From Pseudomonas sp. ATCC PTA-122608 (GTDB taxonomy: Bacteria > Pseudomonadota > Gammaproteobacteria > Pseudomonadales > Pseudomonadaceae): a stretch of DNA of 64,000 nucleotides. Made by a program: the position numbers and the translations under genes. The notes under the pieces are model-generated. The model was given only the letters and a program-made list of their open reading frames with translations, had not been told where the DNA came from and made no database searches. Shown one piece after another: positions 9,109 to 18,435 of the stretch; position 1 is the stretch's first letter; every line of letters starts with the position of its first letter. The stretch is from the NCBI RefSeq assembly GCF_001952855.1, contig NZ_LPNO01000035.1, forward strand, positions 103,069-167,068. Reading direction: 5' to 3'.

Positions 9109-11819
9109 TGAGCTGCCTCCTGCAGACCGTCAACGGTGAGGCCGAAGATCGCCGGAGGAATCCCCGCGAGGCCTTTGGGCAATGCAACCAGGCCAGCACC
9201 CAACTCGTCATTGATGCGCAGCGGCAGACGCAGGGTCTTGCCCGCTACGGTCAGGCTGAGCAGGGCACCGTCGTTGACGCCCAGGCGGTCGGCTTCGGAC
9301 TTGGCAACAGACACGTAGGCGGCCGGAATGCGCTCTTGTACCGGCGCGGCTTTGGAAGAGGTTTCTTCGCTGCCGAACAGGTGGAAGAACGGCACAACCT
9401 GCCAGGTGCCCTGGGCCGGGTTGAATGGACGCGGAACGCTGGCGAACCAGTTCAGCGAGTCACCGGTGCTTTCGATCAGGCGGGTGCCCGGGTCGCCAGC
9501 GCGGATGTGACCACCGACTTCGTCCTGGAACTTGTTCCAGGCTTGCGGCGAGTTCCAGCCCGGCGACCAGGCAAATGGCACCTGCTGACGTGGCTCGACC
9601 GAACCCGAGTAACCTTCCATGGAGAAGGCGAACGCGGTGTCGTTGTCTTGTGGAGTACGTGGCTCATGCACGCTGATGTCGGCACGCATGGCGGTACGGC
9701 CGGAGTAACGCAGCGGTTCACGGGCGAGTTTCATGCCCTTGATGCGGAACGAGGCAGACGGTGCAGCGTCGACGATGCGTGCCAGTTGCGGTGCTGCTGC
9801 GGCTGCAGCAGCGGTCACATGGTCGAGCTGGGTCCAGTCGATTGGCTGGTTCAGCAGGGTAGCGCGCAGGGCATGCAGCCAGCGCCAGCCTTCGTGAACC
9901 AGGATGCTGGCGTCCATGTACTTCGGATCGAACACCTGGAAGAAGCGCTGGGCGCGGCCTTCCTGGCTGACCAGGGTACCGTCGCCTTCAGCAAAGCTGG
10001 CGGCGGGCAGTACCAGGTGGGCGCGGTCGCTGGTGGCGGTTTTCTGGTGGTCGGCAACAATCACCACTTTGGCCGCGTTCAGCGCAGCGTCGACCTTGGC
10101 CGAATCAGTGCGGGTGTACAGGTCGTTTTCCAGTACCACGATCGCGTCGGCACTGCCGTCGGTCACGGCTTGCAGGGCCGCGTCCAGGGACTCGCCACCG
10201 AGCATGGCCAGGCCGAGGCTGTTGGCTTCCGGCACGATCAGGCTGATGGAACCGTTCTTCTCGCGCAGCTTCAAGGCTTTGGCAATGTTGGCAGCGGCTT
10301 CGATCAGCGCCTTGGAACCCAGCGAGGTGCCGGCAATGATCAATGGACGCTTGGCCGCCAGCAGGGCGTCGGCGATGCGCTGGGCCAGTTCAACGGCTTC
10401 AGCGTCCAGGCCTTCAACGGCAGGCGCGCTGGCGTCGAGGGCGTGGGCCACGGCGAAACCGATGCGGGCCAGGTCGTCAGGCGCGGCGTGTACGCATTCT
10501 TCAGCGATGTCGTCGAGCTTGGTTTCAGCCAGGCTGGCGATAAACAGCGGGTTCAGCGCGTGCTGGCCGATGTTTTTCACGGCAGCGTCGAGCCAAGGCT
10601 GGACGCGCATGGCGTCGGCCATGTCTTCGGCCTTGCCTTTTACCGACTGGCGCAAGGACAGGGCCATGCGTGCAGCGGTCTGGGTCAGGTCTTCACCAAG
10701 GACGAAGATCGCGTCGTGGTCTTCGATGTCGCGCATGTTCGGAACCGGCAGCGGGCTGTCGTTCAACACTTGCAGCACCAGGCGGATACGCTCCAGCTCA
10801 CCGGCTTCGATACCGGAGTAGAAGTGCTCGGCACCCACAAGCTCGCGCAACGCATAGTTGCTTTCGAGACTGGCGCGGGGCGAACCGATACCGACGATGT
10901 TGCGACCGCGCAGCAGGTCAGCGGCTTTATCCAGCGCCTCGTCGAGGCTCAGCTTGGCGCCGTCGGCCAGCAGTGGCTGACGTGGGCGGTCTTCGCGGTT
11001 GACGTAGCCATAGCCGAAACGGCCACGGTCGCACAGGAAGTACTGGTTGACCGAACCGTTGAAGCGGTTTTCGATACGACGCAGTTCGCCGTAGCGCTCG
11101 CCCGGGGAGATGTTGCAACCGCTGGAGCAGCCATGGCAGATGCTTGGCGAGAACTGCATGTCCCACTTACGGTTGTAGCGCTCGGAGTGAGTCTTGTCGG
11201 TGAACACACCGGTCGGGCAGACCTCGGTGAGGTTGCCGGAGAACTCGCTTTCGAGGGTGCCGTCTTCAACGCGACCGAAGTACACGTTGTCGTGGGCGCC
11301 GAATACACCGAGGTCGGTGCCGCCGGCGTAGTCCTTATAGAAGCGCACGCAGCGGTAGCAAGCGATGCAGCGGTTCATCTCGTGGGAGATGAACGGGCCC
11401 AGTTGCTGGTTCTGGTGGGTGCGCTTGGTGAAGCGATATCGGCGCTCGTTGTGGCCGGTCATCACGGTCATGTCTTGCAGGTGGCAGTGGCCGCCTTCCT
11501 CACACACAGGGCAGTCGTGAGGGTGGTTGGTCATCAGCCATTCGACGACGCTGGCGCGAAACACTTTCGCTTCTTCGTCTTCGATGGAAATCCAGCTGCC
11601 GTCGGTGGCAGGGGTCATGCAGGACATCACGATACGACCACGGGTGTCGTTCTCGTCGGTGTACTGCTTGACCGCGCACTGGCGGCAAGCGCCAACGCTG
11701 CCAAGGGCGGGGTGCCAGCAGAAATATGGAATGTCGAGGCCTAGCGACAGACACGCCTGTAACAGGTTGTCTGCCCCATCGACTTCGAGCTCTTTGCCGT
11801 CTACGTGGATAGTGGCCAT
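9105..11819 (-). CDS. nuoG: NADH-quinone oxidoreductase subunit G
   Basis: Largest peripheral-arm subunit (904 residues). The N-terminal 2Fe-2S ferredoxin domain has CWHPALGSVGACRQC near residues 34-48. A His-Cys3 4Fe-4S site follows (HDCPVCEEGGHC near 100-111), then CIACYRCVRFYKD, then a 4Fe-4S site CHGCSSGCN in the molybdopterin-oxidoreductase-like part that fills the rest. The four-Cys site around residue 228 matches the extra N7-type cluster of bacterial NuoG. It is preceded by a 135-base gap after nuoF, the widest inside the operon, and overlaps nuoH by 4 bases. Confidence 0.97.
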   Translation of the reverse strand: MATIHVDGKELEVDGADNLLQACLSLGLDIPYFCWHPALGSVGACRQCAVKQYTDENDTRGRIVMSCMTPATDGSWISIEDEEAKVFRASVVEWLMTNHPHDCPVCEEGGHCHLQDMTVMTGHNERRYRFTKRTHQNQQLGPFISHEMNRCIACYRCVRFYKDYAGGTDLGVFGAHDNVYFGRVEDGTLESEFSGNLTEVCPTGVFTDKTHSERYNRKWDMQFSPSICHGCSSGCNISPGERYGELRRIENRFNGSVNQYFLCDRGRFGYGYVNREDRPRQPLLADGAKLSLDEALDKAADLLRGRNIVGIGSPRASLESNYALRELVGAEHFYSGIEAGELERIRLVLQVLNDSPLPVPNMRDIEDHDAIFVLGEDLTQTAARMALSLRQSVKGKAEDMADAMRVQPWLDAAVKNIGQHALNPLFIASLAETKLDDIAEECVHAAPDDLARIGFAVAHALDASAPAVEGLDAEAVELAQRIADALLAAKRPLIIAGTSLGSKALIEAAANIAKALKLREKNGSISLIVPEANSLGLAMLGGESLDAALQAVTDGSADAIVVLENDLYTRTDSAKVDAALNAAKVVIVADHQKTATSDRAHLVLPAASFAEGDGTLVSQEGRAQRFFQVFDPKYMDASILVHEGWRWLHALRATLLNQPIDWTQLDHVTAAAAAAAPQLARIVDAAPSASFRIKGMKLAREPLRYSGRTAMRADISVHEPRTPQDNDTAFAFSMEGYSGSVEPRQQVPFAWSPGWNSPQAWNKFQDEVGGHIRAGDPGTRLIESTGDSLNWFASVPRPFNPAQGTWQVVPFFHLFGSEETSSKAAPVQERIPAAYVSVAKSEADRLGVNDGALLSLTVAGKTLRLPLRINDELGAGLVALPKGLAGIPPAIFGLTVDGLQEAAQ

Positions 11820-11954
11820 GGTTCAAAGTTCTTCGTTGGCCCGGTGTCAGCGGGCGTGGCTAATGGAATCTTGTTATTCATGTGCATCAACACAGCCATC
11901 AAGGCGTCAGCACATGAGAAAGCGAAGGGCACGGACCCTCCGCCTTTTTAAGCG

Positions 11955-13313
11955 TTACGCACCGACCATGGTCGGTGTTACCACCTGATTCAGGTCACCG
12001 GCGCGCGCAGGTGCGATGCCAGCCTCGAATTCAGAGCGGAAGTATTTGATCGCGCTGCCCAATGGCTCCACGGCGCCCGGTGCGTGAGCACAGAAAGTCT
12101 TGCCTGGGCCGAGGAAACCGACCAGACCCAGCAGGGTCTCGATATCGCCGGGCTGACCTTCGCCGTTCTCGATGGCCATCAAGAGCTTGACGCTCCATGG
12201 CAAACCATCGCGGCACGGGGTGCAGAAACCGCAGGATTCGCGGGAGAAGAACTGCTCCATGTTGCGCAGCAACGACACCATGTTCACGGTGTTGTCCACG
12301 GCCATGGCCAGGCCGGTACCCATACGGGTGCCCACCTTGCCGATGCCGCCGGCGTACATTTGTGCGTCGAGGTGCTCGGGCAACAGGAAGCCGGTACCGG
12401 CGCCTCCTGGCTGCCAGGCCTTGAGGGTGTAGCCGTCGCGCATGCCGCCGGCGTAGTCCTCGAACAGCTCGCGTGCGGTCACGCCGAATGGCAGTTCCCA
12501 CAGGCCCGGGTTCTTGACCTTGCCGGAGAAGCCCATGAGCTTGGTGCCCATGTCTTCGCTGCCTTCGCGGGCCAACGATTTGTACCACTCCACGCCGTCG
12601 CCGATTATTGCCGGCACGTTGCACAGGGTTTCAACGTTGTTCACGCACGTCGGCTTGCCCCACACGCCAACGGCGGCAGGGAAGGGCGGTTTGGAACGCG
12701 GGTTGGCGCGGCGGCCTTCGAGGGAGTTGATCAGTGCGGTTTCTTCACCGCAGATATAACGCCCGGCGCCGGTGTGCACGAACAGCTCGAAATCGAAGCC
12801 CGAACCGAGGATGTTCTTGCCCAAGAGGCCGGCTGCCTTGGCTTCTTCCACGGCACGGTTCAGGTGCTTGGCGGCGGTGGTGTACTCGCCACGCAGGAAG
12901 ATGTAGCCACGGTAGGTTTTCAGCGCGCGGGCGCTGATCAGCATGCCTTCGATCAGCAGATGGGGCAGTTGCTCCATCAGCATGCGGTCTTTCCAGGTGT
13001 TCGGCTCCATTTCATCCGCGTTGCACAGCAGGTAGCGGATGTTGATGGATTCGTCTTTGGGCATCAGGCCCCACTTGACGCCCGTGGGGAAGCCTGCGCC
13101 GCCGCGGCCTTTAAGGCCTGCGTCTTTCACGGTCTGGACGATGTCGTCCTGGGCCATGTCGGCAAAGGCTTTGCGCGCGGCCGCGTAACCGTTCTTGGCC
13201 TGGTACTCGTCGAGCCAAACGGCTTCGCCGTCGTCACGCAGGCGCCAGGTCAGCGGGTGGGTCTCGGGCGAACGCTTGATCAGGTTGGCCGGGCCGAAGG
13301 AAGTCAGGGTCAT
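11955..13313 (-). CDS. nuoF: NADH-quinone oxidoreductase subunit F (FMN / NADH site)
   Basis: NADH dehydrogenase subunit (452 residues) that binds NADH, FMN and the N3 4Fe-4S cluster. GRGGAGFPTGVKWG near residue 70 is the FMN/NADH glycine-rich loop, GAGRYICGEETALINSLEG near 178 is the NADH-binding region, and ESCGFCTPCRDG near 350 gives three of the four N3 ligands. The ATG overlaps the nuoE stop by 4 bases. The stop is followed by 135 noncoding bases before nuoG, which contain no obvious gene. Confidence 0.97.
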   Translation of the reverse strand: MTLTSFGPANLIKRSPETHPLTWRLRDDGEAVWLDEYQAKNGYAAARKAFADMAQDDIVQTVKDAGLKGRGGAGFPTGVKWGLMPKDESINIRYLLCNADEMEPNTWKDRMLMEQLPHLLIEGMLISARALKTYRGYIFLRGEYTTAAKHLNRAVEEAKAAGLLGKNILGSGFDFELFVHTGAGRYICGEETALINSLEGRRANPRSKPPFPAAVGVWGKPTCVNNVETLCNVPAIIGDGVEWYKSLAREGSEDMGTKLMGFSGKVKNPGLWELPFGVTARELFEDYAGGMRDGYTLKAWQPGGAGTGFLLPEHLDAQMYAGGIGKVGTRMGTGLAMAVDNTVNMVSLLRNMEQFFSRESCGFCTPCRDGLPWSVKLLMAIENGEGQPGDIETLLGLVGFLGPGKTFCAHAPGAVEPLGSAIKYFRSEFEAGIAPARAGDLNQVVTPTMVGA

Positions 13314-13807
13314 GGGTAGCCCTCGAGCAATTGGGTGACGCCAGCAGGCTGCACGTCACCGAATGTGTCGTCGTCGATCATCAACGCCGGCGCCTTGTCA
13401 CAGTTGCCCAGGCAGCACACCGGCAGCAGCGTGAAGCGCCCGTCCGGAGTGGTTTGGCCCAGGCCGATGCCCAGCTTGCTCTGGATCTCGCTGACCACGG
13501 ACTCGTGGCCACCGATGTAGCAGACCATGCTGTCGCAAACGCGAATGATGTGGCGGCCAACCGGCTGGCGGAAGATCTGGCTGTAGAACGTCGCCACGCC
13601 TTCAACGTCGCTGGCGGGGATGCCGAGGATCTCGCCGATGGCGTAGAGGGCGCCGTCCGGCACCCAGCCACGTTCCTTCTGGACGATCTTCAAGGCTTCG
13701 ATCGACGCCGCGCGCGGGTCTTCGTAGTGATGCAGCTCGTGCTCGATGGCCGAGCGCTCGGTTTCACTCAAGGTGAAACGGTCTGTCTGGATAAGCGTGC
13801 TATTCAT
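13310..13807 (-). CDS. nuoE: NADH-quinone oxidoreductase subunit E (2Fe-2S)
   Basis: 24-kDa-type subunit (165 residues) carrying the off-path N1a 2Fe-2S cluster. Ligand motifs are CDSMVCYIGG near residue 91 and CCLGNCDKAPA near 131. The start ATG at 13807 is 2 bases from the nuoCD stop and its stop overlaps nuoF, so E-F-G translation is closely linked. Confidence 0.97.
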   Translation of the reverse strand: MNSTLIQTDRFTLSETERSAIEHELHHYEDPRAASIEALKIVQKERGWVPDGALYAIGEILGIPASDVEGVATFYSQIFRQPVGRHIIRVCDSMVCYIGGHESVVSEIQSKLGIGLGQTTPDGRFTLLPVCCLGNCDKAPALMIDDDTFGDVQPAGVTQLLEGYP

Positions 13808-13809
13808 GC

Positions 13810-15594
13810 TTAGCGGTCCACGTCGGCCATAACGAAATCGATACTACCCAGGTACGCAATCAAGTCCGCGACCATTTCACCTTTGATCACCGAAGGGATC
13901 TGCTGCAGGTGCGGGAAGCTTGGAGTACGAATCCGGGTGCGGTAGCTCATGGTGCCGCCATCGCTCGTCAGGTAATAACTGTTGATACCCTTGGTCGCTT
14001 CGATCATCTGGAAGGATTCGTTGGCCGGCATTACCGGGCCCCACGAAACTTGCAGGAAGTGCGTGATCAGGGTTTCGATGTGTTGCAGCGTGCGCTCTTT
14101 GGGCGGCGGCGTGGTCAGCGGGTGATCCGCCTTGTACGGGCCTTCCGGCATGTTGCGCATGCACTGTTCGATGATCTTCAGGCTCTGGCGCATTTCTTCG
14201 ACGCGCACGATGCAGCGGTCGTAGGCATCGCCATTGGCTGCCAGCGGGACTTCGAACTCGAAGTTCTGGTAGCCGGAGTACGGGCGCGCTTTACGCAGGT
14301 CGAAATCGCAACCGGTGGAACGCAGGCCAGCACCGGTGACGCCCCATTCCAGGGCTTCTTTGGTGTTGTACTGGGCGACGCCAATGGTCCGGCCCTTGAG
14401 GATGCTGTTGTCCAGGGCGGCTTTCTGGTACTCGTCCAGACGTTTGGGCATCCAGTCGATGAATTCCTTGACCAGGCGTTCCCAGCCACGCGGCAGGTCG
14501 TGGGCGACACCGCCGATGCGGTACCAGGCCGGGTGCAGGCGGAAACCGGTGATGGCTTCGATGACCTTGTAGGCGCGCTGACGGTCGGTGAACGTGAAGA
14601 ACACCGGGGTCATGGCGCCGACGTCCTGGATATAGGTACCCAGGAACAGCAGGTGGCTGGTGATCCGGAAGAACTCGGCCATCATGATGCGGATGGTGTC
14701 GACGCGGTCAGGCACCTTGATACCGGCCAGCTTCTCGACCGAGAGCACGTACGGCAGGTTGTTCATCACGCCGCCGAGGTAGTCGATACGGTCGGTGTAC
14801 GGGATGAAGCTGTGCCACGACTGACGCTCGGCCATCTTCTCGGCACCACGGTGGTGGTAACCGACGTCAGGCACGCAGTCGACGATTTCTTCGCCGTCCA
14901 GTTGCAGGATGATGCGGAAGGCACCGTGAGCCGATGGGTGGTTCGGGCCCAGGTTGAGGAACATGTAGTCCTCGTTGGTGCCGGAACGCTTCATGCCCCA
15001 GTCTTCCGGACGGAAGCGCGCAGCCTCTTCTTCAAGCTGTTGCTTGGCGAGGGTCAGGCTGAATGGATCGAATTCGGTGGCGCGGGCAGGGAAGTCCTTG
15101 CGCAGCGGGTGACCTTCCCAGGTAGGCGGCATCATGATGCGCGTCAGGTGCGGGTGACCCGGGAAGTCGATGCCGAACATGTCCCACACTTCACGCTCGT
15201 ACCAGTTGGCGTTAGGCCAGATACCGGTCACGGTCGGAACGCTCAGGTCGCTCTCGGAGAGGGCTACCTTGATCATCACGTCGCTGTTACGTTCCAGCGA
15301 CATCAGGTGATAGAACACGGTGAAATCGGCGCCGCTCGGCAGTCCCTGGCGCTTGGTGCGCAGGCGCTCGTCCACGCCATGCAGGTCATAGAGCATGACG
15401 TACGGCTTGGGCAGGTTGCGCAGGAAGCTCAGGACTTCGACGAGCTTGGCACGCGCCACCCACAGCACCGGCATACCGGTGCGTGTGGCCTGGGCGGTGA
15501 AGGCGTCAGGGCCAAAACGGTTATTGAGTTCGACGACCACATCCTGGTCGTCTGCCTTATAAGGCGGGATGTACAGAGCACTGCCTGTAGTCAT
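13810..15594 (-). CDS. nuoC: NADH-quinone oxidoreductase subunit C/D fusion
   Basis: A single 594-residue protein that joins the 30-kDa (NuoC, about residues 1-190) and 49-kDa (NuoD, about 205-594) subunits, as in other gamma-proteobacteria. The C part shows VWDMFGIDFPGHPHLTRI near 140. The D part begins near NEDYMFLNLGPNHPSAHGAFR (209-229) and carries VGYHHRGAEKMAE, a quinone-site region next to NuoB, and a C-terminal SIDFVMADVDR end. It is preceded by a 72-base gap after nuoB. Confidence 0.97.
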   Translation of the reverse strand: MTTGSALYIPPYKADDQDVVVELNNRFGPDAFTAQATRTGMPVLWVARAKLVEVLSFLRNLPKPYVMLYDLHGVDERLRTKRQGLPSGADFTVFYHLMSLERNSDVMIKVALSESDLSVPTVTGIWPNANWYEREVWDMFGIDFPGHPHLTRIMMPPTWEGHPLRKDFPARATEFDPFSLTLAKQQLEEEAARFRPEDWGMKRSGTNEDYMFLNLGPNHPSAHGAFRIILQLDGEEIVDCVPDVGYHHRGAEKMAERQSWHSFIPYTDRIDYLGGVMNNLPYVLSVEKLAGIKVPDRVDTIRIMMAEFFRITSHLLFLGTYIQDVGAMTPVFFTFTDRQRAYKVIEAITGFRLHPAWYRIGGVAHDLPRGWERLVKEFIDWMPKRLDEYQKAALDNSILKGRTIGVAQYNTKEALEWGVTGAGLRSTGCDFDLRKARPYSGYQNFEFEVPLAANGDAYDRCIVRVEEMRQSLKIIEQCMRNMPEGPYKADHPLTTPPPKERTLQHIETLITHFLQVSWGPVMPANESFQMIEATKGINSYYLTSDGGTMSYRTRIRTPSFPHLQQIPSVIKGEMVADLIAYLGSIDFVMADVDR

Positions 15595-15666
15595 GGTTTT
15601 TTATCGCTTTCGGTCAACGTAAAGAATGAAGCCAGGTTTTCGTTCTATAAAAGAAGCGGTTCTGGA

Positions 15667-16341
15667 TCAGACTTCGTCGGGGCTGCGCAGGTTGGTGACT
15701 GCGATTCGCTGTTCGCGGCGCTGTTCCTTTTGCGAAGGCATCTCGGCGCGGTACACGCCTTGATCGCCGACGACCCAGGACAGTGGGCGACGCTCCTTGC
15801 CAATCGATTCCTGCAACAGCATCAAGCCTTGCAGAAATGCTTCAGGGCGGGGCGGGCAGCCAGGCACGTAGACGTCCACGGGCAGGAACTTGTCCACCCC
15901 TTGAACCACGGAGTAGATGTCGTACATGCCACCGGAGTTGGCGCACGAACCCATGGAGATAACCCACTTTGGCTCGAGCATTTGCTCGTAGAGACGCTGA
16001 ATGATCGGCGCCATCTTGATAAAGCAGGTACCGGCGATAACCATGAAATCCGCCTGACGCGGCGATGCCCGGATAACTTCGGCGCCAAAGCGCGCGATGT
16101 CGTGGGGCGCCGTGAAGGCGGTGGTCATTTCCACGTAGCAGCAGGACAGACCGAAGTTGTACGGCCACAGGGAGTTCTTACGTCCCCAGTTGACCGCGCC
16201 ACTCAGCACGTCTTCCAGCTTGCCCATGTAGATGTTTTTGTGGACTTGGTCTTCTAACGGGTCGGAAACGGTTTCCCGTTCGCCGATGGGGTACTGCTCG
16301 TTAGGAGCATCCGGGTCGATCCTGGTGAGATTGTATTGCAT
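15667..16341 (-). CDS. nuoB: NADH-quinone oxidoreductase subunit B (N2 cluster)
   Basis: PSST-type subunit (224 residues) that carries cluster N2, the last iron-sulfur centre before quinone. The tandem cysteines are in FGLSCCYVEM near residue 62. GSCANSGGMYD near 128 and PGCPPRPEAFL near 158 complete the site. The ATG at 16341 (MQYNLTRID) has GAGG 9 bases upstream. An in-frame TTG two codons earlier is possible but not favoured. It lies 10 bases after nuoA. Confidence 0.96.
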   Translation of the reverse strand: MQYNLTRIDPDAPNEQYPIGERETVSDPLEDQVHKNIYMGKLEDVLSGAVNWGRKNSLWPYNFGLSCCYVEMTTAFTAPHDIARFGAEVIRASPRQADFMVIAGTCFIKMAPIIQRLYEQMLEPKWVISMGSCANSGGMYDIYSVVQGVDKFLPVDVYVPGCPPRPEAFLQGLMLLQESIGKERRPLSWVVGDQGVYRAEMPSQKEQRREQRIAVTNLRSPDEV

Positions 16342-16351
16342 CGCCAAAGCC

Positions 16352-16765
16352 TCATTGTTTCAGCTTCGCTTGCCGCTTGCGACGAGCTTCCGGAGCCCAA
16401 TCAAGGGCGCCCACTCGAAATAGGTAGACAAGGCCTGCCAACAGAATTGCTATGAAAACGAGAGCTTCGACGAATCCGGTCCAGCCGCTTTCGCGGACGG
16501 ACACAGACCAGGCAAAGAGAAAAAGGGCTTCGATATCGAAGATCACGAAGAGCATCGCGACCAGATAGAATTTGGCTGAGAGCCGCAAGCGGGCGCCACC
16601 TGTAGGCAGCATGCCGGATTCGAACGGTTCATTTTTGCTGCGGCCCCAGGCTTTTGACCCGAGGAGGCTGGAGACACCGAGCATGAAGGCGCAGAGGCCG
16701 ACAACACCGAGGAGGAAAATGGCAAAGCCCCAGTTGTGGGCCATGAGTCCTGTCGCTTCGGTCAT
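16352..16765 (-). CDS. nuoA: NADH-quinone oxidoreductase subunit A
   Basis: First gene of the operon (137 residues, three membrane helices). NuoA binds at the quinone-cavity entrance with NuoH. The hallmark loop KNEPFESGMLPTGGARLR between helices 1 and 2 and FDIEALFLFAW in helix 2 are both present. I placed the start at MTEATGLMAHNWG (16765). The open frame extends 26 codons further but without NuoA-like sequence or a ribosome site. The C-terminal KRKR-rich tail is usual for Pseudomonas. Confidence 0.95.
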   Translation of the reverse strand: MTEATGLMAHNWGFAIFLLGVVGLCAFMLGVSSLLGSKAWGRSKNEPFESGMLPTGGARLRLSAKFYLVAMLFVIFDIEALFLFAWSVSVRESGWTGFVEALVFIAILLAGLVYLFRVGALDWAPEARRKRQAKLKQ

Positions 16766-17023
16766 GCTGGAAATCCTTAACAGAGAGCAAAGGTCTCTGA
16801 GCTCGAAAAAGTAACGATGCAGTGACGATATGTCGCAGCGCAATCAATCGCGGTGATTTTATGGCTAAACACCGGGCAAGTAAAATTCCTATAGCGAAAT
16901 TATTCGATGGAATAAGGACATAGTGCACCTTCTTGGGGCTGTAGCCCTTGTGGCGCGGGCATTAGCGCGCATTTAATGAATTGTGTTTTGTTTAACCGGT
17001 AACGAAGTTTTCATGCTCTAAAT

Positions 17024-17042
17024 GATAATGAATATTGTTTGC
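17024..17042. promoter_or_regulatory. Possible Fur-box-like site
   Basis: GATAATGAATATTGTTTGC matches 13 of 19 positions of the classical Fur consensus (GATAATGATAATCATTATC), and a frame shifted 6 bases to the left also gives 13 of 19. It lies between two divergent operons. The match is modest and AT-rich sequence gives such hits by chance. Confidence 0.25.
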
Positions 17043-17294
17043 GTGGGTTTTAAACAACTGTTCGGCGTTTAGCGGGGGAAGTTGCTGTTACTTGTGCGGG
17101 TGGCGCAAGTTGGTAAAGCGGATGTTTTAACTGACTTTAGCGACGCGGATACCGCTCTGGATCAATGTTTGGTCCAAAAAGGCGCGAAAGCGACCTCGGC
17201 GAGGCTTCGGGCGTTGGCGGTCTGTGATACGGCGAAACAGGATTTAGATAGCCTTTTGCTTGATGTTCGTTAATGTGTCGGAAAAATTACACAG

Positions 17295-17316
17295 CGTTGA
17301 GGGCTATCGCCCAACG
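17295..17316. promoter_or_regulatory. Interrupted palindrome upstream of the Ter cassette
   Basis: CGTTGAGGGC / GCCCAACG form arms around TATC, with one unpaired stretch. It ends 41 bases before the GTG start of the ATP-grasp gene, so it may lie in the leader or promoter of the cassette. It could be an operator or simply an RNA hairpin. Confidence 0.3.
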
Positions 17317-17357
17317 AGTGCGTCAATTTCTGCCGATGTTCATTGAGGAGCGTACAC

Positions 17358-18356
17358 GTGATCTGGTTTCTTGAAGGTCAATCCAGCCAGCGCGACATTA
17401 TTATAGGTGCGCGTGAAGCATTACCGGCGGGTGTCAGGGTCTTTGCCTCCCACCGCCAGGATCGGCCCGAGATCACAGGGCAGGCCGACGTCGCCTTTCA
17501 AGAGCCTCAAGACAACCACGAGCGTATCGACTGGGTGATTGAGACGGCACTTGAACACCGTATCGAAGTCATTCTTGCGGGGCGTATTGGCAGCCAGTAC
17601 GAGGCGGCACGCGACCGATTCGAGGCTGCTGGCTTGCGCCTTGTCACCGGCGGCATGTCCACGGAGACCTTTGACAAGGTCGACGATAAAAGCCAGTTCA
17701 CCGCTGAGGCCGAGCGTGCGGGGCTCGCTTGCACGCCTGCGATTACGGTCACAAATGCCCAGGAACTGGCGGCGGCCTACGCGGTGCTGTCGGCGCAGGG
17801 AGAGGTTTGCATCAAGCCTGTGGTCGGCATCTACGGGCAAGGGTTCTGGCGGTTCAAGTCGGATGTCGACCCGTTTCGCTGTTTGCAAAACCCGGATGCG
17901 CGGGAAATCGATTTCGACACCTACCTGAAGATTTACCGGTCGGGCGCAGAGCGTGCGCCGATGCTGGTCATGCCTTACCTCGCCGGCAGCGAGTGTTCGG
18001 TCGACATGGTGTGCGAGGCGGGCAGGCCCGTGGCATTCGTGGGCAGGAGGAAGCAGGGCGTTCACCAGACATTCGAGCGCGAATCAGCGGCCGTGGAGTT
18101 GGCCCTCAAGGCTGCGGCGCATTTCAAGTGCGATGGCTTGGTGAACGTGCAGACGCGGGACGACCTTGAAGGCGTTCCCTATCTGTTGGAGATCAATCCG
18201 CGCTACTCCGGCGGTATCGGCTATACGCGCGCGACCGGGGTAAACCTGGCCGGAATTTTCGCCACTCGTCGGCTTGGTTTGCCGGAGCCGGCGAGTCAAT
18301 GGGCCGAAGGCGTGCGCGTGAAGCCCATTACGGTCGCCGTACTAGCCTCTAATTGA
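17358..18356 (+). CDS. ATP-grasp protein of the Ter-associated biosynthetic cassette
   Basis: An ATP-grasp fold enzyme (332 residues), expected to use ATP to activate a carboxylate and ligate it to an amine or similar nucleophile. EVCIKPVVGIYGQGFWRF (near residue 148) is the nucleotide-binding glycine-rich region and LLEINPRYSGGIGYTRA (near 277) is the Mg-ATP binding end with the Glu-x-Asn motif. I chose the GTG at 17358, because GAGGAG lies 7 bases ahead; an in-frame TTG at 17343 overlaps that ribosome site. It is the first gene of the plus-strand cassette. ATP-grasp enzymes are known partners of TerD-family operons, where they are thought to act in making a nucleoside-like metabolite. The substrate is unknown. 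Confidence 0.85.
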   Translation: MIWFLEGQSSQRDIIIGAREALPAGVRVFASHRQDRPEITGQADVAFQEPQDNHERIDWVIETALEHRIEVILAGRIGSQYEAARDRFEAAGLRLVTGGMSTETFDKVDDKSQFTAEAERAGLACTPAITVTNAQELAAAYAVLSAQGEVCIKPVVGIYGQGFWRFKSDVDPFRCLQNPDAREIDFDTYLKIYRSGAERAPMLVMPYLAGSECSVDMVCEAGRPVAFVGRRKQGVHQTFERESAAVELALKAAAHFKCDGLVNVQTRDDLEGVPYLLEINPRYSGGIGYTRATGVNLAGIFATRRLGLPEPASQWAEGVRVKPITVAVLASN

Positions 18357-18382
18357 TATCAACGCGCCACAGAAAGAGTGAA

Positions 18383-18408
18383 TGATTATGTCTGTCTTGA
18401 CATAATCA
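18383..18408. promoter_or_regulatory. Perfect 10-base inverted repeat before the TerD-protease gene
   Basis: TGATTATGTC and GACATAATCA flank a 6-base TGTCTT spacer, in the 79-base gap after the ATP-grasp gene and 28 bases before the next start. There is no T-run after it, so it is not a typical terminator. It looks like a dyad operator or an mRNA hairpin that separates the first gene from the rest. Confidence 0.5.
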
Positions 18409-18435
18409 CCCTCACATCGATCAGGGAAGGTTAGG

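Larger units (their letters stand above)
16766..17357. other. 592-base intergenic region between nuoA and the Ter cassette (divergent promoters)
   Basis: This AT-richer stretch must hold the promoters of two divergent operons: nuo on the minus strand and the Ter cassette on the plus strand. I see no convincing gene. It contains a weak Fur-box-like sequence at 17024-17042 and a small interrupted palindrome at 17295-17316 just before the first Ter gene. Its base composition is lower in GC than either flank, which would fit an insertion boundary. Confidence 0.6.

Noticed and set aside
9108..11744. An 878-codon plus-strand open frame
   Set aside because: Exact antisense of nuoG, which has full family motifs. 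GC-rich codon bias creates long open mirrors.
17082..17273. A 63-codon frame in the nuoA-Ter intergenic region
   Set aside because: No ribosome site, non-ATG start and no recognisable protein; best left as promoter region.
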